The position numbers and the translations under genes are program-made. The notes beneath the pieces are model-generated. The model had not been told where the DNA came from. It saw nothing but the letters and a program-made list of their open reading frames with translations, and searched no databases. This document shows, piece after piece, positions 22,714 through 35,386 of a stretch of 64,000 nt of DNA; the first letter of the stretch is position 1; each line of letters opens with the position of its first letter. Source of the stretch: Cycas panzhihuaensis (Eukaryota > Cycadophyta); NCBI GenBank assembly GCA_023213395.1, contig CM041465.1, positions 203,987,741-204,051,740 of the forward strand. The letters are read 5' to 3'.

Positions 22714-22855
22714 TGCATCTATTTTCATGAGTGTGTATTGTTGTTTAGATTTTTAAAATTTGGATGTAAGTGTGTGATAGTGGTGTCATTTATTTTTTCC
22801 TATCATTTGAGGATTGTTAGTTGATGTGGGCTCAGTTTTTTATGCCATATACATG
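22714..22855 (+). other. Leader of Copia-B, right remnant
   Basis: The short stretch between the broken Copia-C LTR and Copia-B gag. It begins with a repeat of GTGCATCTATTTTC from the LTR, a sign of the deletion or slippage that removed the LTR end. Confidence 0.5.
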
Positions 22856-23700
22856 ATGGAGAAATTGCCACAAGTGATATTTAATGGCAATAACTTCGGT
22901 GAATGGAAGACAAAGATGGATCTTGTTCTAATCATAAACCAATTGTGGAAAATGACTAAAGAGAAGGCTATCGTTATCAAAGGACAAAGAGAAATTTGAG
23001 GAGACAATTTACTATTGGTGGGTTGTCGAAGTTGTCGTTGGCTCTAGATCACAAGGCACTTGTTCACAACCTGGAGATGCCACATGAAATATGGACAAAA
23101 TTAAATGAGACGTATGAAGAAAAGAAATCAAATCATTTGGTTGCATTGATAATGGAGATGTTGAGTGTTGTCATGGCGGACTAGAACAAGATAAGTGCCT
23201 ACCTAAACAAAATAATGGATTTGAAGAACAAGCTAGAAGAGATAAAGGTAGAGGCAGTTGATAAAGAGTTGTTCTTTGTGATCATTATGTTGAAATTACT
23301 AGCTGTGTTTAGTACCTTTTATACTATCTATGCTAGAGATGAAGTTATGGAAGTTGAAACATTCGAATTGTTGAAAAATCTCATTCTAGCCAAAGATGAC
23401 AAATTGAAACACCATGGCATGCTCGGTGGTTCTGAATCCAACCATGCAATAATCAATAAGATGCAAAGGAAAGATGATGATCAAGGGGGAAAGAATCCAC
23501 AAAAGGTCGAAGAATCATCTCAAGAGAAGAAGAAGAAGAAGAAGAAATTTGTTGTAAAATACAATTATTGCAAAAGGGATGACCATAAGGAAAAGAATTG
23601 TTGGTTCACGAGAAGCGACCAACAAAAAGCATACCACGATGATAAAGGAAAAGGTGTTGTTGATCAATGCACAATAGTTTTCATTTCACCTACTATATCA
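22856..23700 (+). pseudogene. gag: gag of Copia-B
   Basis: Begins at ATG 22856 (MEKLPQVIFNGNNFGEWKTK), homologous to A and C. Frame damage occurs near 22999 and a stop near 23183. The zinc-knuckle region is preceded by a run of seven or eight lysines (about 23528-23550) and reads YNYCKRDDHKEKNC, so the first cysteine has become tyrosine and zinc binding should fail. The lysine run is absent from A and C. Confidence 0.82.
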
Positions 23701-26700
23701 ATAGAACAAAGGGGCTCTTGGATCCTTGACTCAAGTGCGCAAAGGCATATCTCTTTTTGTAAGGAGAGCTTTACTACATGGAATTCTAATTCTAGTGATG
23801 CAAAGATCATTCTTCAAGATGCAAGAGTTATTCCTGTTAAAGGCGTTGGAAGAGTTTCCATTGTAGGTGGTCACTTTAATAAGGTGTATCATGCACTTGA
23901 AATGTTCAAAAATCTTCTGTTAGCTCAAGAAATCTATAAACAAGGCATGAAAATTGAGCTTCACTAATATAGATGCTTGATTAAGGATCCAAAAAAAAAC
24001 TTTTTTGTCATCACTACGGGGAAGGTGAAGGGTGATTTCTGGTTACTTGAGAAGTTTCAAAAACAAAATAAATCATGCCTTTATTGTTGGCATGGATGAT
24101 ACAAGTAAGTTGTTGCATGAACGGTTGGATCACCTTAATTTCAAAAGCCTGTCATTGATGAACAAATTAAATATGGTGGAAAGTCTACCAATAATTTTGT
24201 GTTTAGTCAGTGTTTGTAAAGGGTGTGTGTATGGGAAGCATCACAAATATCCTTTTGCTCGGGATCATGCCTAGAGGGCCAAGGAAAAGTTGGAGCTTGT
24301 TCATTCATATGTGATGGGGCCACTATCTAACCCTTAAATTTCAAAAACTTGATATACATTGGTGTTTGTAGATGATTACACCAAGAAAGCCTAGATGTAC
24401 TTTCCGAAGAGTAAGTCTGAAGTGTTCGATTGCTTTCAAGAATGGAAAGTTCAAGTCAAAAATGAAAGTGACAAGAAAATAAAAATTTTGAAAAGTGATA
24501 ATGGCAAGGAATATGACAATAATGCCTTTAATTAGTTCTATCTAAATCATGGTATAAGGCAGGAATTCACAATCCTGTATACCCCACAACAGAACAGTGT
24601 CGCCAAGAGGAAGAATTGCACAATTATGGAGATGGCAACATGTATGGTGCATGCACAAAACTTACCACCAATGCTCTGGGCAAATGTTGTTGGAACTACT
24701 ATGTATATTTTGAACTGGGTGCCAACTTTAGTAGTTCGTGGCATGACCCCTGAAGAGAAATGGATTGGTCAGAGGCCTACCATTGACCATTTAAAAGTTT
24801 TTGGGTGCATAGCATATACACACATCCCAAATGAAAAATGAAAGAAGTTGGATCGCAAGAGTAAGAAGTGTATCTTCATGGGGTACAATGATATAAATAA
24901 AGCCTACAGACTATGGAATCTAGAGGGGAAGAAATTTCTTGTTAGTCAGAATGCAGAATTTGTTAAGTCATTAACGTATCATGTTGAACAAGCATCATCT
25001 AAAGAAGTCTTTTATCCACCTTTACTACCATTTCTGTTAGGCTCAATTCCACAAGAGTCTACTTTTGGGAATATGAACTCGATTCAACTAGCTAAGGACC
25101 CTGTTGTACAAAAGGAAGAAGGACTGAGTAATGCAGATAACGAAGAGTCATCACAAGAAGAGGCACATGAGACATCGAGTGCCTCGATGCCATTATGGGC
25201 CAAAAACACTATTGAAGAGTTGAGTGTGACATTGCGATATCTACTAGAAGGATGAAAGACAAGGTGTCAACATGCCAATCAAACTCTGATGGTTAACACC
25301 ATAGACTCCCATGATCTTAACTCTTACGCTGAGGTGAAGGAGCATCCAAAGTGGAGAGTTGCGATAGAAGAAGAATATGGTTCTCTAATTAAGAATGAAA
25401 CATGGGATTTGGTCTTGTTATCTCCGAAGAAGAATCTCGTTGAATGCAAGTAGGCATACAAGACAAAGTTTTACCCTATTGGTGAGGGGGAAAAATACAA
25501 AGCTCGACTTGTTGTATAGGGAATCAAAAAGAAGGAAGGGGTTGATTATAATGAAATGTTTGCACCAGTCTTGAAAATGACAATGGTTTGGTTAATCCTC
25601 TCACTTGTAGCCAAAAATAGATGGGAGTCGCATTAGATGGATGTAAAGTCCACATTTCTTAATAGAGACTTAAAGGAAAAAATTCATATGTTACAAACTC
25701 CTAGGCTCATTAAGGAAGGATAAGAAGAGTTTGTGTACTAGTTAAGGAAATCTCTTTATGGTCTAAAGAAAGCGCCAAGGGCATCGTATGAAAAGATCGA
25801 TGCTAAATTGAAGGAAGAAGGATTCATTACTATAGATCTAGAGCCTAATATGTATATCAAGAGAATTACATATTCAATTGTAGCAATTGTGCTCCATGTT
25901 GATGATCTCATCTTGATAAGCGATTGCCATAAGGCAATTTTGGATGTTAAATCCAATATGCAAAAGACCTTTGAAATAACATATTTAGGTATGTTGAATT
26001 ACTTCTTGGACATCAAAGTATGACAAATGGAGGATCGAGTCATGGTGTCACAAGTAAAGTACATGATAAACTTGCTTGCGAAGTTCAAGATGGAGGACTA
26101 TAAGTCTATTTTCACGCCATGTGCTAAGGGCACAAAACTCATAAAAGATATGGAGAAGTCGGTTATAGATATAACGTTGTACAAATAATTGATAGGTAGC
26201 CTTATCTATTTGACTCATACTAGACCAGATATTGTTTATGGTACCAGATTGGTCTCTCATTATATGCAAAATCCACAGGAGTCACATTGGCTTGTAGCAA
26301 AGTAGATTCTAAGACATTTGAGGGGAGCTCTTAATCTTGGTCTAGAGTACCCTCATGATGGAGAGGTGAAAGTTTTATAGCTACACTGATTTTAATTGGG
26401 GAGGGGAATCTAATGATCAAAAATCCACTATTGGATATGTGTTCAGTATCGACAAGGGATCTACATTGTGATAGTCAAAGAAACAACAGGCAATTGCACT
26501 ATCTTCTACACAAATAGAGTACTAAGGACTCACTCTTGGTGCAAGAGAACTTGTATGGTTGCCCAAACTTCTAGATATCCTTGATATACCATGTAGCACC
26601 CCAATTATTTTAGTCAATAACTAGAGCACTATTTGATTATCAAAGAATCTTGAGTTTCACACATGTACAAAGCCCATTGGAATTTAACACCACTATATTC

Positions 26701-27525
26701 ATGAACAAATTAAAGCAAGGAAGTTGCAAGTTGACTATTATCTGAGTGAAAAACAATTTCCGGACGTGTTCACCAAAACACTTACTGAAGATCAATTCAC
26801 TAAGATTCGTACTAGATTAGGACTCAACAAAATTATCCTTGACAAGGGATGCATCAACAAGGATAATTCCATACTAGATATTGTTTATGCTATTGGATTA
26901 GTCTCTCATTATATGAGAATCCATAGGAATCACATTAAGTTGTAGTGAAGCGGCTTTTGAGATATTTGTAGGGAACTCTTACTCTTGGTCTAGGGTAGCT
27001 TCGTGATGGAGTGGCAAAGTTGTATGGCTACACTAATGCTAAATAGGGAGGAGACTTTGATGATCGAAAATCCATTGTTGGATATGTATTCAGTATTGGT
27101 AATGGATCTGTATCGTAGTAGTTAAAGAAACAACACATAGTTGCACTAACTTCTACATAGGCAGAGTACCAAGGACTCACTATTGGTGTAAGAGAAGCTG
27201 TATGGTTGCACAATCTTCTAGATATCCTTGGTATACCTTGTAGCACCTCAGATATTTTAGTTGATGACCAGAGCATTATTTGATTGCCCAAAAACCCAAA
27301 GTTTCATGCACATAGAAAGCACATTGAAATTCAACACTACTACATTCGTGAACAAATTAAAGCAGGGAAGTTACAAGTTGAATATTGTTCAAATGAAAAG
27401 CAACTTGCGAACGTGTTCATCAAAGCACTTACTGAAAATCAATTCACTAAAATTTGTACCAGATTGGGACTCTACAAAGTTATCCTTGAGGGGGGATGTA
27501 TCAACAAGGATAATTCAATGTTTGT
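23701..27525 (+). pseudogene. pol: pol of Copia-B with duplicated RNase H
   Basis: Protease LDSSAQRHIS (about 23727) has Gly of D-S-G changed to Ser. Integrase: the first catalytic Asp is Tyr (VHSYVMG, about 24300), the second is kept (KSDNGKEY, about 24495), and Glu is Lys (NSVAKRKN, about 24597). RT has HVDD at 25895-25906 instead of YVDD. The RNase H/C-terminal part occurs twice in tandem: 26228-26876 and 26877-27525, joined in frame through KGCINKDNSILDIVYAIGL. Stops occur throughout. The product is inactive by several independent changes. The duplication is not seen in A or C. Confidence 0.88.
26228..27525 (+). repeat. Tandem duplication of the Copia-B RNase H region
   Basis: Two direct units of about 649 bp both start GATATTGTTTATG and end near CATCAACAAGGATAATTC. 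They are clearly homologous but differ at many positions, including different stops, so the duplication is old or was formed from two diverged templates. Each unit carries YTD-, STEAEY-, DNQS- and HIEIQHHYI-type RNase H segments in decayed form. Confidence 0.85.
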
Positions 27526-27575
27526 CAATGATTTCAAATTGCAAATCAAATCCTCACATTTACATTAAGGAGCGA

Positions 27576-27645
27576 TGTTAGTATGGCAATTAATACTAAG
27601 CTACATGATTAATCTTAAATGTGGTTAGTTAAATGTTAATCCATG
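27576..27645 (+). repeat. 3' LTR of Copia-B, truncated remnant
   Basis: It starts TGTTAGTATGGCAATTAAT after a weak purine tract TTAAGGAGCGA and follows the 5' LTR for about 70 bp until TTAATCCATG. Unrelated sequence begins at 27646. Confidence 0.8.
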
Positions 27646-28274
27646 TAATAGCCCAACAAAGGTTCCAAAAAGGTGTGGTTAAATAACTAGTATGTGACGT
27701 TCCTAACCCTTTTCTTTATCCTTTATAATTAAAATTTAGGAAAACTTTTATTGGAATTTGAATGCTAGGGTATAGTTATAATCATGTATTCTTAGATGAG
27801 CCATTAGTATAGTCCTCTCGATTTGAAAGCTAGGTTAAATAATGAACTTGATTATGGGGCCCATTTAACCCTAAAATAATAATAGTAATATTCTTTGTAT
27901 TTTGTTTATTAGTTGGCCCACCTCCACAAATTAGTTGCACCCCTTAAAATAAGAAGTTGTGTGTGACTACAATGCTTTTCTAGCCCACACATACAAATAA
28001 TAAAGAGTTAACCACTTTCACCACCTTAGTAAGAAACCCATTTTGTTTATTTAAGGATCGATTGGACCATATGGCTAAAATTCTTATGCAACTCATTAAA
28101 TTTTGACATAGCATATGGATCCATAGGTCCTCACATAGATCAAATGATTACACAATGCATAGTATTTTAATGAATGCCTACACCTAAGCTAAAACACCTT
28201 GTGGTCAACTCTCATAATTACAAGTGACCAAAACAATTAAGGGTGTTACACAATCATGATTTGATTAGTATATT
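27646..28274. other. Spacer between Copia-B and Copia-D; nothing recognised
   Basis: AT-rich DNA without long frames, LTR ends or RNA-gene signals that I can recognise. It separates two unrelated insertions and may be older decayed repeat or host intergenic DNA. Confidence 0.5.
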
Positions 28275-28622
28275 TGTTAGAATTAATGTTTGTACATTAA
28301 ATAAGTGTAATGTTATCTTGTAGGATTATGTATTTATTTCATTATTATATTAAAGGTTAGTTGTATGGACCATTATCCGTTACAGCGTCTTTGTATTGTC
28401 GCTCTCGTTAAAACAAGAGATGCGCTTCACGTAATCTTCTAGGGAAGAGAGAGAGGAAATGAGATCCTACATATTCTTGTATTATGCATTATGATATTAA
28501 TATATATCACTATTTTGAGGTGGTTTTTCTTCACCTAAAGGAGTTTTCCACCTGTCCACATGTTGTGTTACATGGTTGTATGATTTGTGCATTTAATTCT
28601 CTATCGATCTCCCTCTCCAACA
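28275..28622 (+). repeat. 5' LTR of Copia-D
   Basis: TGTTAGAATTAATG to CTCCAACA, matching 34912-35262. TGGTAACATCAC follows directly at 28623 as a poor primer-binding site. Confidence 0.9.
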
Positions 28623-30684
28623 TGGTAACATCACAAGTTTCTTGTGCACACTCATTCCATTGCAGGGTTATCATCACGTAGAAGAGGCCTAGTTCAGTTT
28701 GTCATGGAGAAATGAGACCCCGTTTGCATTCCGTTCAAGTTCGTCTGCGAATACCTTTGATCTTTGTTCAACAAAAGTTCAGAAAATGGGACTTCGTTTG
28801 AGTCTGTTCTGAATATACATCAACTGATCATTTCCTTTATTCTCTCCATTTGTTCATTTACTTGCTAAAATTCATCTGTTCGTTGCCATCTGTGTGGAGC
28901 CAAATAGCATCCTCAATTGATTAATCACGACACCCACTATCTACCTACCTCAGGTGAGCCTTGATTGAAGCGTGACAAACCTCATTATCATAGGACTTGA
29001 AGTCACAACATCTAAACTTCATAAACTACTACTGTGGAACTAAAGGTATCATCGAAACTGCCAGCATTGCATCTAAGCAATTGCGAATATGCCAAAGATG
29101 AAGCTGTTGCCATAGTCAACACGCATCTACACAGTAAGTACGCTCGTTTTACAAGGAGATCGCAATCGTAAAGATTCCGATCAAGCTTGGTAGCCAAACG
29201 TGTCAAAACGTCTCCGCATTTGGAGTTTCTACCATAGTTATGGTCCTTGTAATCTCTAGAAAGTTTTCACAGTCTCGTTGGAGTTTTCTGCCAATCTACT
29301 TAGAGTTTTCCATCTTGATCGTCGCCATTGCAGCACTATATCAAGCCTTAGATTGAAGTCATTTGGTGCAGATGCAAACGCAACAATCCATGGGAATTCG
29401 TTCAGAACTTAGTCAAAGAAAATCTAAAAAAAATAGCCGAAGATAATCTTGCGCAGTTGCATCCCTATTTCAATCTTTATTCATTGGAAATACATCGATT
29501 TGACACCGATCAAAGCCCTCACCCTTGGAGGCCTGTGACGAACTCCTCTCTTCAAACACGCAACCCTGCAATTCACGCCAAAAGAATTTTTTTTTTTGCA
29601 GTCGCCGCCACAGCCCCTGTGCAATTGAAGCGATAGATTAATTTGTAACCCTAAGTGTATAGGGTAAATTATTGCATGCGCTTGTTTTATTTGCGTTTTG
29701 GCAGATGCAAGACAATTATGTAATCCAATTTAATCTTTTTGCCAATGCAAAAATATTTCAAGCTCATTAATTTTGATTTTGGGTCTGAAGCCCCCCTCTG
29801 CTCAGCCCCCGGTCATTTTGATCGCCCATATGACCCTATTTCTTATGTGAAAGGGGCTTAACCCCTTATTTTTCAGTGCCCCCCCTCTGCCCACACCCCC
29901 CACCCCCTCAAATTTTATTAAGGAGTAACCTGTACATTTTTTGTGATATCTTGGTCATTTGGAGTCCAAATTCAGAACCAGAAGTTGCGTTGCATTCTTG
30001 ACTTAGAGACCTTCATTTTGATTGGTCATTTGAGCCTTTTTGAAGTTGTTTTGAGGGTCAAATCTTTGTCCAAAGTCAACAAAGTGGATTGCAGCCAAGG
30101 TAAGTGCAAGTAAATAACTTCAATTATTAATTTCTTCATATTTCCTTAACAAAAATAATTTAATTTAATGCTTTGATGATTAATTATTAAATTTATGAAC
30201 TAACTACATTATTATACCCCTCTCTTTTTAACAAATTCACTTAATTAATTAGCATTCATATGATTATTATTCTGATTTTATTTACTTGCAAATAAGATTA
30301 TAATTTATGTAATACTTTTATAAATTTAATTTAATCTTTAACATTTATCTTTGCAAATATGTTTCTAAAATAATATAATCAATAAAAGTGATACCCCACC
30401 CCCCCAATTTCTTTTTTCAAATTACACAATCTATTTGCAAAACATCATTGTACCTTTATATTATTTTTATTAATTTAATCTTGTTGTATCTTAATTTGAA
30501 AATGAAATTGTTGTGACAACATTTATTTTACATTTCATATTTGTGGTTCGATTTAATATTATCTTAATTTCGAAGTTTATTTAACCATACACCTTATCTT
30601 TTTGTTTTAATTAAAGAGAATCTATAATTTATCTTAAGTTATTTTTACTTTTTGCATTTATATATATACATTTCTTTTATCAAA
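28623..30684 (+). other. Leader of Copia-D; no gene
   Basis: 2.06 kb without a supported gene. The first 12 bases are a degenerate primer site. It contains C-rich runs near 29875-29910 and 30396-30410 and a phrase CTTGACTTAGAGACCTTCA near 29998 that resembles TTGACTTGGAGACCGTGCA of the Copia-A/C leaders, then a long AT-rich stretch. The short minus-strand frame at 29012-29206 is not supported by any motif. Confidence 0.6.
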
Positions 30685-31715
30685 ATGGCTTTTATACATG
30701 GGATCATGCCCTTTACCAAAATTTCAATTCTAAATAGCTCAAACTATGCCAACTGAAAGGTTAAAGTATCCAATCAACTTAAACAACAAAAACTATGGTG
30801 GTACATGATAAGAGAATTTAAAAACCTGTAGATATAACATCATATGCCTATGTGGTCTATTTGATAAACTGTGATGGAGCCCTAGGCACCATCCTAACCT
30901 TTCTCTCACGAGACATTCGTAGGCAGTTCATTGATTCATATGAACTTGCCATTGTTTAGGCAAAGTTAAAGGAAAAGTATGATAAGGTTGACATTACTCA
31001 AATTACCATGCTTGAACAGAAAATGTATGATTTGAAATGTGAAGATTTTTCTAAAATTAAGGAATTTCTATCAAATCTTCAACTCATAAACGTAGTTATA
31101 GGAAATTGTACTAAAACACTTAAGAAAGGTGATGAAACCTTAACTGATGATACACTCGTTCATCTTGCTATCAATAAACTTCCAATGTCTTTTAACCAAT
31201 ATGAGACTACTAGATAGCATTGTGGGCACCCTCGTAGTTCTTTTGATTAGCTTAAAAATCAATTGGTTAAATACCAATCTATGTTAGTTCAAACAGGAGA
31301 AATCAAAGATGCTTTTTAGGCTCTTTTCTCCAACACCAACCCACATAATAAATCAAGAAATCAAAATAATCATCAAAACAATCACAATAATTATCCCAAA
31401 CCTCTGAAATCTTATAGAGGTCCTCTTTCAAATAACAATAATAATCAAAATTCTAAACATCCAAGAATGTCTAAAAACCAAAACTCACATTCAACACCTA
31501 GGCAGTCATATCAAACAAAAAATACTTCTAAACCACATTATAGTCAAAACATCAGTTGTCCTTATTGCTACGAAAAAGAGCACAATATAGATGTTTGTAC
31601 AAATAGGTTAGCATTTAAAACTTGGAAAGCTTCAAAAGGGATTCAATTAAGATCCCATGATTCCCTAATCGCTTCTACTTTTGTTTTTTTAACACCTACC
31701 TCACCACCACCTTCT
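30685..31715 (+). pseudogene. gag: gag of Copia-D
   Basis: ATG 30685 opens MAFIHGIMPFTKISILNSSNYANW, typical of a copia Gag N-terminus (a short variable part, then NYxxW), but stops soon follow. The core includes EQKMYDLKCEDFSKIKEF and LAINKLPMSFNQYE (31008-31217). An asparagine-rich segment precedes a CX2CX4HX4C knuckle, CPYCYEKEHNIDVC (31559-31600), whose four ligands are intact. The family matches the UBN2 Gag with NKLP motif. At least six stops interrupt it. Confidence 0.8.
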
Positions 31716-34700
31716 TAGATACTAGATTTTGGTGCTTCCCATCACATGACAAGACATCAAGAGTATCTGTCCACTTATCATCCAGGTTCTAATTCCGAAG
31801 AAGAAATCTCTTTTGGTAATGGTTCTCAACTAAAAGTTAAAGGAACTGGTCATGTAACTTTAAAAAATGATTTTATCAATGATGTATTTTATGTTCCTGG
31901 TTTGTTACCCAACTTGTTATCTGTTTATTAGATTTGTTAGAAAAACCTTGCAATGGAATTCTGGAAAGACAAATTCATTATAAAATAACCATTCAATAAG
32001 TTTAAACCTATTGCCTCTGGACCCGCCAATCACAAGACAGGTCTTTATAGTTTAACAAACTTAACTCATTCAACAAAATCTAAACCATTCCCTTCCATTA
32101 TAACTCAATTTGATCCTACTAGTAGGTTATGGCATGCACGTTTTGGCCATACAAGCTATGACAAACTGCGTTTTCTATATCAACATGACATGGTTCATGG
32201 TCTTCCCTCTTTATCTACCATCTATGGTGTTTGTGAAACATGTGTTTTAGGCAAACAACACATGGATCCTTTTTCTCATCAGACTACGTTTCAAGTAATA
32301 TCACTGCTTGAACTTGTTCATTTGAATATCAGTGATCCTTTTTAAATACCTTCATATTTTGGCAGTAGATATTTTATAACCTTTATTAATGATTTCTCCA
32401 AAAAATGTTGGGTATATATGCTAAAAAACCGAAGTAAAGTTTTTAATAATTTTGTTGAATATTAGTTGAAAACCAATCCAACCTTAAAATTAAAATTTTC
32501 AAATCAAACAATGGTAAAGAGTATTTAAGCAATGAATTTACATCTTTTCGTAAAAAGAATAGAATCAGATTTCAACATTCAGTTGCTTATACTCCCCAGC
32601 AAAATGACATTGCAAAACTTAAAAATCGTACGCTGGTAGAGATGACTAGATGCATACTACATGCAAAATATCTAGATCTAAAATTATGGGTTGAAGCTAC
32701 AACTTGCTCCAATTATCTGTCGAAGAGGTTACCAACAAAAGCTTTAAACAATATTACGTCAAAACAAAAATGGCCTGGTTGTAAACCTTCAATAAAACAC
32801 CTAAGAATCTTTGGTAGCATTGCTGGGGCACATGTTCCCAAAGAGAAATATCAAAAGCTTGATCCGAAAAGCTCAAGATTTATCTTTGTTGGCTATAGCA
32901 AAGAAAGCAAAGTTTACTAGTTGTTAGATCCTATCACGCATACTATTTTAATTAGGTATGATGTTAAATTTGATAAAGAAGGATCTTTATCACACTCTAA
33001 TCCTGATCAAATTCATCTTCTTGTTGAGGATATTTTAACTAACGACGTTCTAACTAATTCATCAAAAAAGAAAATTGAAAATGAAGTTATTGAAAGTCTA
33101 GCAACACAAGTCCAAAATTGGACTTTAACTAAAACAGATGAATCTGAATTTACCATCTTCTTCTAATCAACCTCAAACAAGTAAACAACCTAAGTCGGTT
33201 CAAAAAACCCTTTCAACTATTGATACTAATGTTGGTAATCTATCGAATACCAAAAAAACTAGATCCCAAAAACTATAGATCAACTTTGCATTGATGACTA
33301 AAGTAATGTCTAGTAATGATCCTAACACTTTTCAAGAAGCCCATAACAATCCAATATGGCAACAAGCCATGTAAGCTAAATATAAGGCTCTTCTGAAAAA
33401 CTCTACATGGGACTTAGTACCTTTATCTTTAGGAAAAAATTTGGTAGACTATAAATGGATCTATTGTAAAAAGTATAATTCTGAAGGAGCCATTGAAAAG
33501 CACAAAACACGCATGGTAGCAAAAGGTTTCTCACAAGTAGATGGTATTGATTATACTGAAACCTTTACCCCAATTGTAAAAATGAATGGCATTAAAACTA
33601 TTATTGCCCTTGTAGCCAAGTTCAATTGGCAAATCCATCAGATGGATGTAAAAAATGCTTTTCTCAATGGCGATCTTAATGAAGAAATTTATATGTCCTA
33701 ACCCCCTAGTTTTGTAACTGATTCTAACCTTGTTTGTAAACTTAAAAAGTCCTTATATGGACTTAAAGAAGCACCTCAAGCTTGGTATACTAAGATAGAC
33801 AATTATCTTACTCAAAATGACTATATTAAATGTATCAGTGACCGTAACCTTTACTTTAAATGAGAAAATAAAAATATTACTATTCTAATTTTATATGTTG
33901 ATGACATTATCATCACCAGGTCTTTACTTTCTGTCACTTTTTAGTTGAAATCTATTCTCTTATGGATAAATTTGAAATGAATAACTTAAGCCTTTTTCAT
34001 TACTTTCTGGGCTTACAAATCTATCAATCTGATTCATATTTCAACTCAAATATGTACAATTTAATTATGAGATTCAATATAGAAAATTCTAAACTAGTTC
34101 CCACACCTTTACAATCAGGTGTCAAACTATCAACTAATTGTCAAACACCTCCTTATGATCCAACTTTATATCATCAACTAATTGGTAGTCTTATATATCT
34201 AATCCATACCCATCTGAATATTTCCTATGTTGTTGCTTTATGTTCTAAGTACATGCAAAAACCACATGAATCACACTGAAAAGCAACAAAACGTATCTTG
34301 CAATATCTACAAAGTACGATTCATTATGGTTTAACTTATAAATATTGTAACTATGATCCTAAGTTAACAAGTTATATTGATTCTGATTGGGTGGGTGACT
34401 CTAATAATAAAAAATCAACAACTGAGGATATTTTCTTTCTGGATTCTTCACCCCTTACTTGGACAAGTAAAAAGATATGATCTCTTGCGTTATCTACAAT
34501 TAAAGTAGAATATTGTGCACTAGGACAAGCTACTAAAGAATATTTATGGACTAAATCATTATTAAATGAACTTAGTTTATTTTATGCATCTTCCATTAAA
34601 TAAAAATAAATAATTAAGGTGCTATTGCAATTGCAACTAATCTTGTAGCTCATTCTAGAACTAAACATATTGAATTACATCAACACTTTATTCGTAATCT

Positions 34701-34853
34701 TGTTAATGATAATGCTATTAATCTTTTTTATAGTCCCACAGAGTTACAAATTGCAGATATATTGACGAAGCCCCTAACTAAAGCCAAGTTTGTCAAGTTA
34801 TGTGAGTTATTAAAAGTTGATGAAGTCTTCATCAAAGGGGGATTGACGTGTTG
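31716..34853 (+). pseudogene. pol: pol of Copia-D
   Basis: Protease reads LDFGASHHMT (31725-31754), with Ser of D-S-G changed to Phe. Pre-integrase finger near 32128-32250 (LWHARFGH... CETCVLGK). Integrase: catalytic Asp1 is Asn (VHLNIS, about 32325), Asp2 is Asn (KSNNGKEY, about 32505) and Glu is Lys (NDIAKLKN, about 32615); each is explained by one G-to-A change. RT 33441-33960 contains MDVKNAFLNGDLNEEIYMS and YVDD intact at 33894-33905. RNase H (34150-34780) has DSDWVGDS and a decayed STxxEY. Stops are frequent. Confidence 0.88.
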
Positions 34854-34911
34854 AAGTCTTCATCATTCTTCTTTTCCTTCTCTTTGTATTAGGGATAACA
34901 TTAAAGGGAAA

Positions 34912-35262
34912 TGTTAGAATTAATGTTTGTACATTAATTAAAGTGTAATGTTATATTGAAGGATTATGTATTTATTTAATTATTATGTTAAAAGTTCATT
35001 GTATGGACTGTTATCCATTATAATGTCTTTGTATTGTCGCTCTCCTTAAACCAAGAGATGCGCTTCATGTAATCTTCTAGGCAAGAGAAAGAGGGAATGA
35101 GATCCTGTAGATTCTTGTATTATGCATTATGATATTAATATATATTACTATTTTGAGGTGGTTTTTCTTCCCCTAAAGGAGTTTTCCACCCGTCCATATG
35201 CTTTGTTATGTGGTTGTATGATTTCTACATTTAATTTTCTCTATCAATTTCCCTCTCCAACA
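34912..35262 (+). repeat. 3' LTR of Copia-D
   Basis: Matches 28275-28622, preceded by TTAAAGGGAA, and ends CTCCAACA before ATATC. Confidence 0.9.
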
Positions 35263-35386
35263 ATATCATTATAAGGTAGTTTCATATTAAAAATCTTATC
35301 GTATGCTCCTCTTCAATGCATACACCCGCCATCGAAGAGAACATAATAATAAATAAAATGGACACATCAAATATTGGAGAGAGAAC

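Larger units (their letters stand above)
14950..27645 (+). mobile_element. Copia-B, old copia element split by Copia-C
   Basis: The 5' LTR is 14950-15292, primer site 15293, leader 15305-16503, then the Copia-C insertion, then a short leader remnant, gag (22856), pol and a 3' LTR cut off after about 70 bp (27576-27645). LTR and protein similarity place it in the same superfamily branch as A and C, but more diverged. It has the most stops of the three, fitting its role as host of the nested insertion. Because the 3' LTR is truncated, no target-site duplication can be tested. Confidence 0.88.
28275..35262 (+). mobile_element. Copia-D, old copia element with long leader
   Basis: LTRs 28275-28622 and 34912-35262 (about 350 bp) differ at roughly one position in ten, so this is among the older insertions here. 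The flanks ATATT (28270-28274) and ATATC (35263-35267) look like a 5-bp target-site duplication with one change. Gag starts at 30685 after a 2-kb leader; pol ends near 34853; the polypurine tract TTAAAGGGAA is at 34901. Stops are dense, and all three integrase catalytic acids are substituted. Confidence 0.9.

Noticed and set aside
34480-34860. Envelope-like third frame after pol
   Set aside because: No element in the window has an extra long frame between RNase H and the polypurine tract; the short frames there have no membrane or signal features.
35263-35386. Solo LTR or MITE between Copia-D and element E
   Set aside because: Only 124 bp with no inverted repeats or LTR-like ends; treated as spacer.
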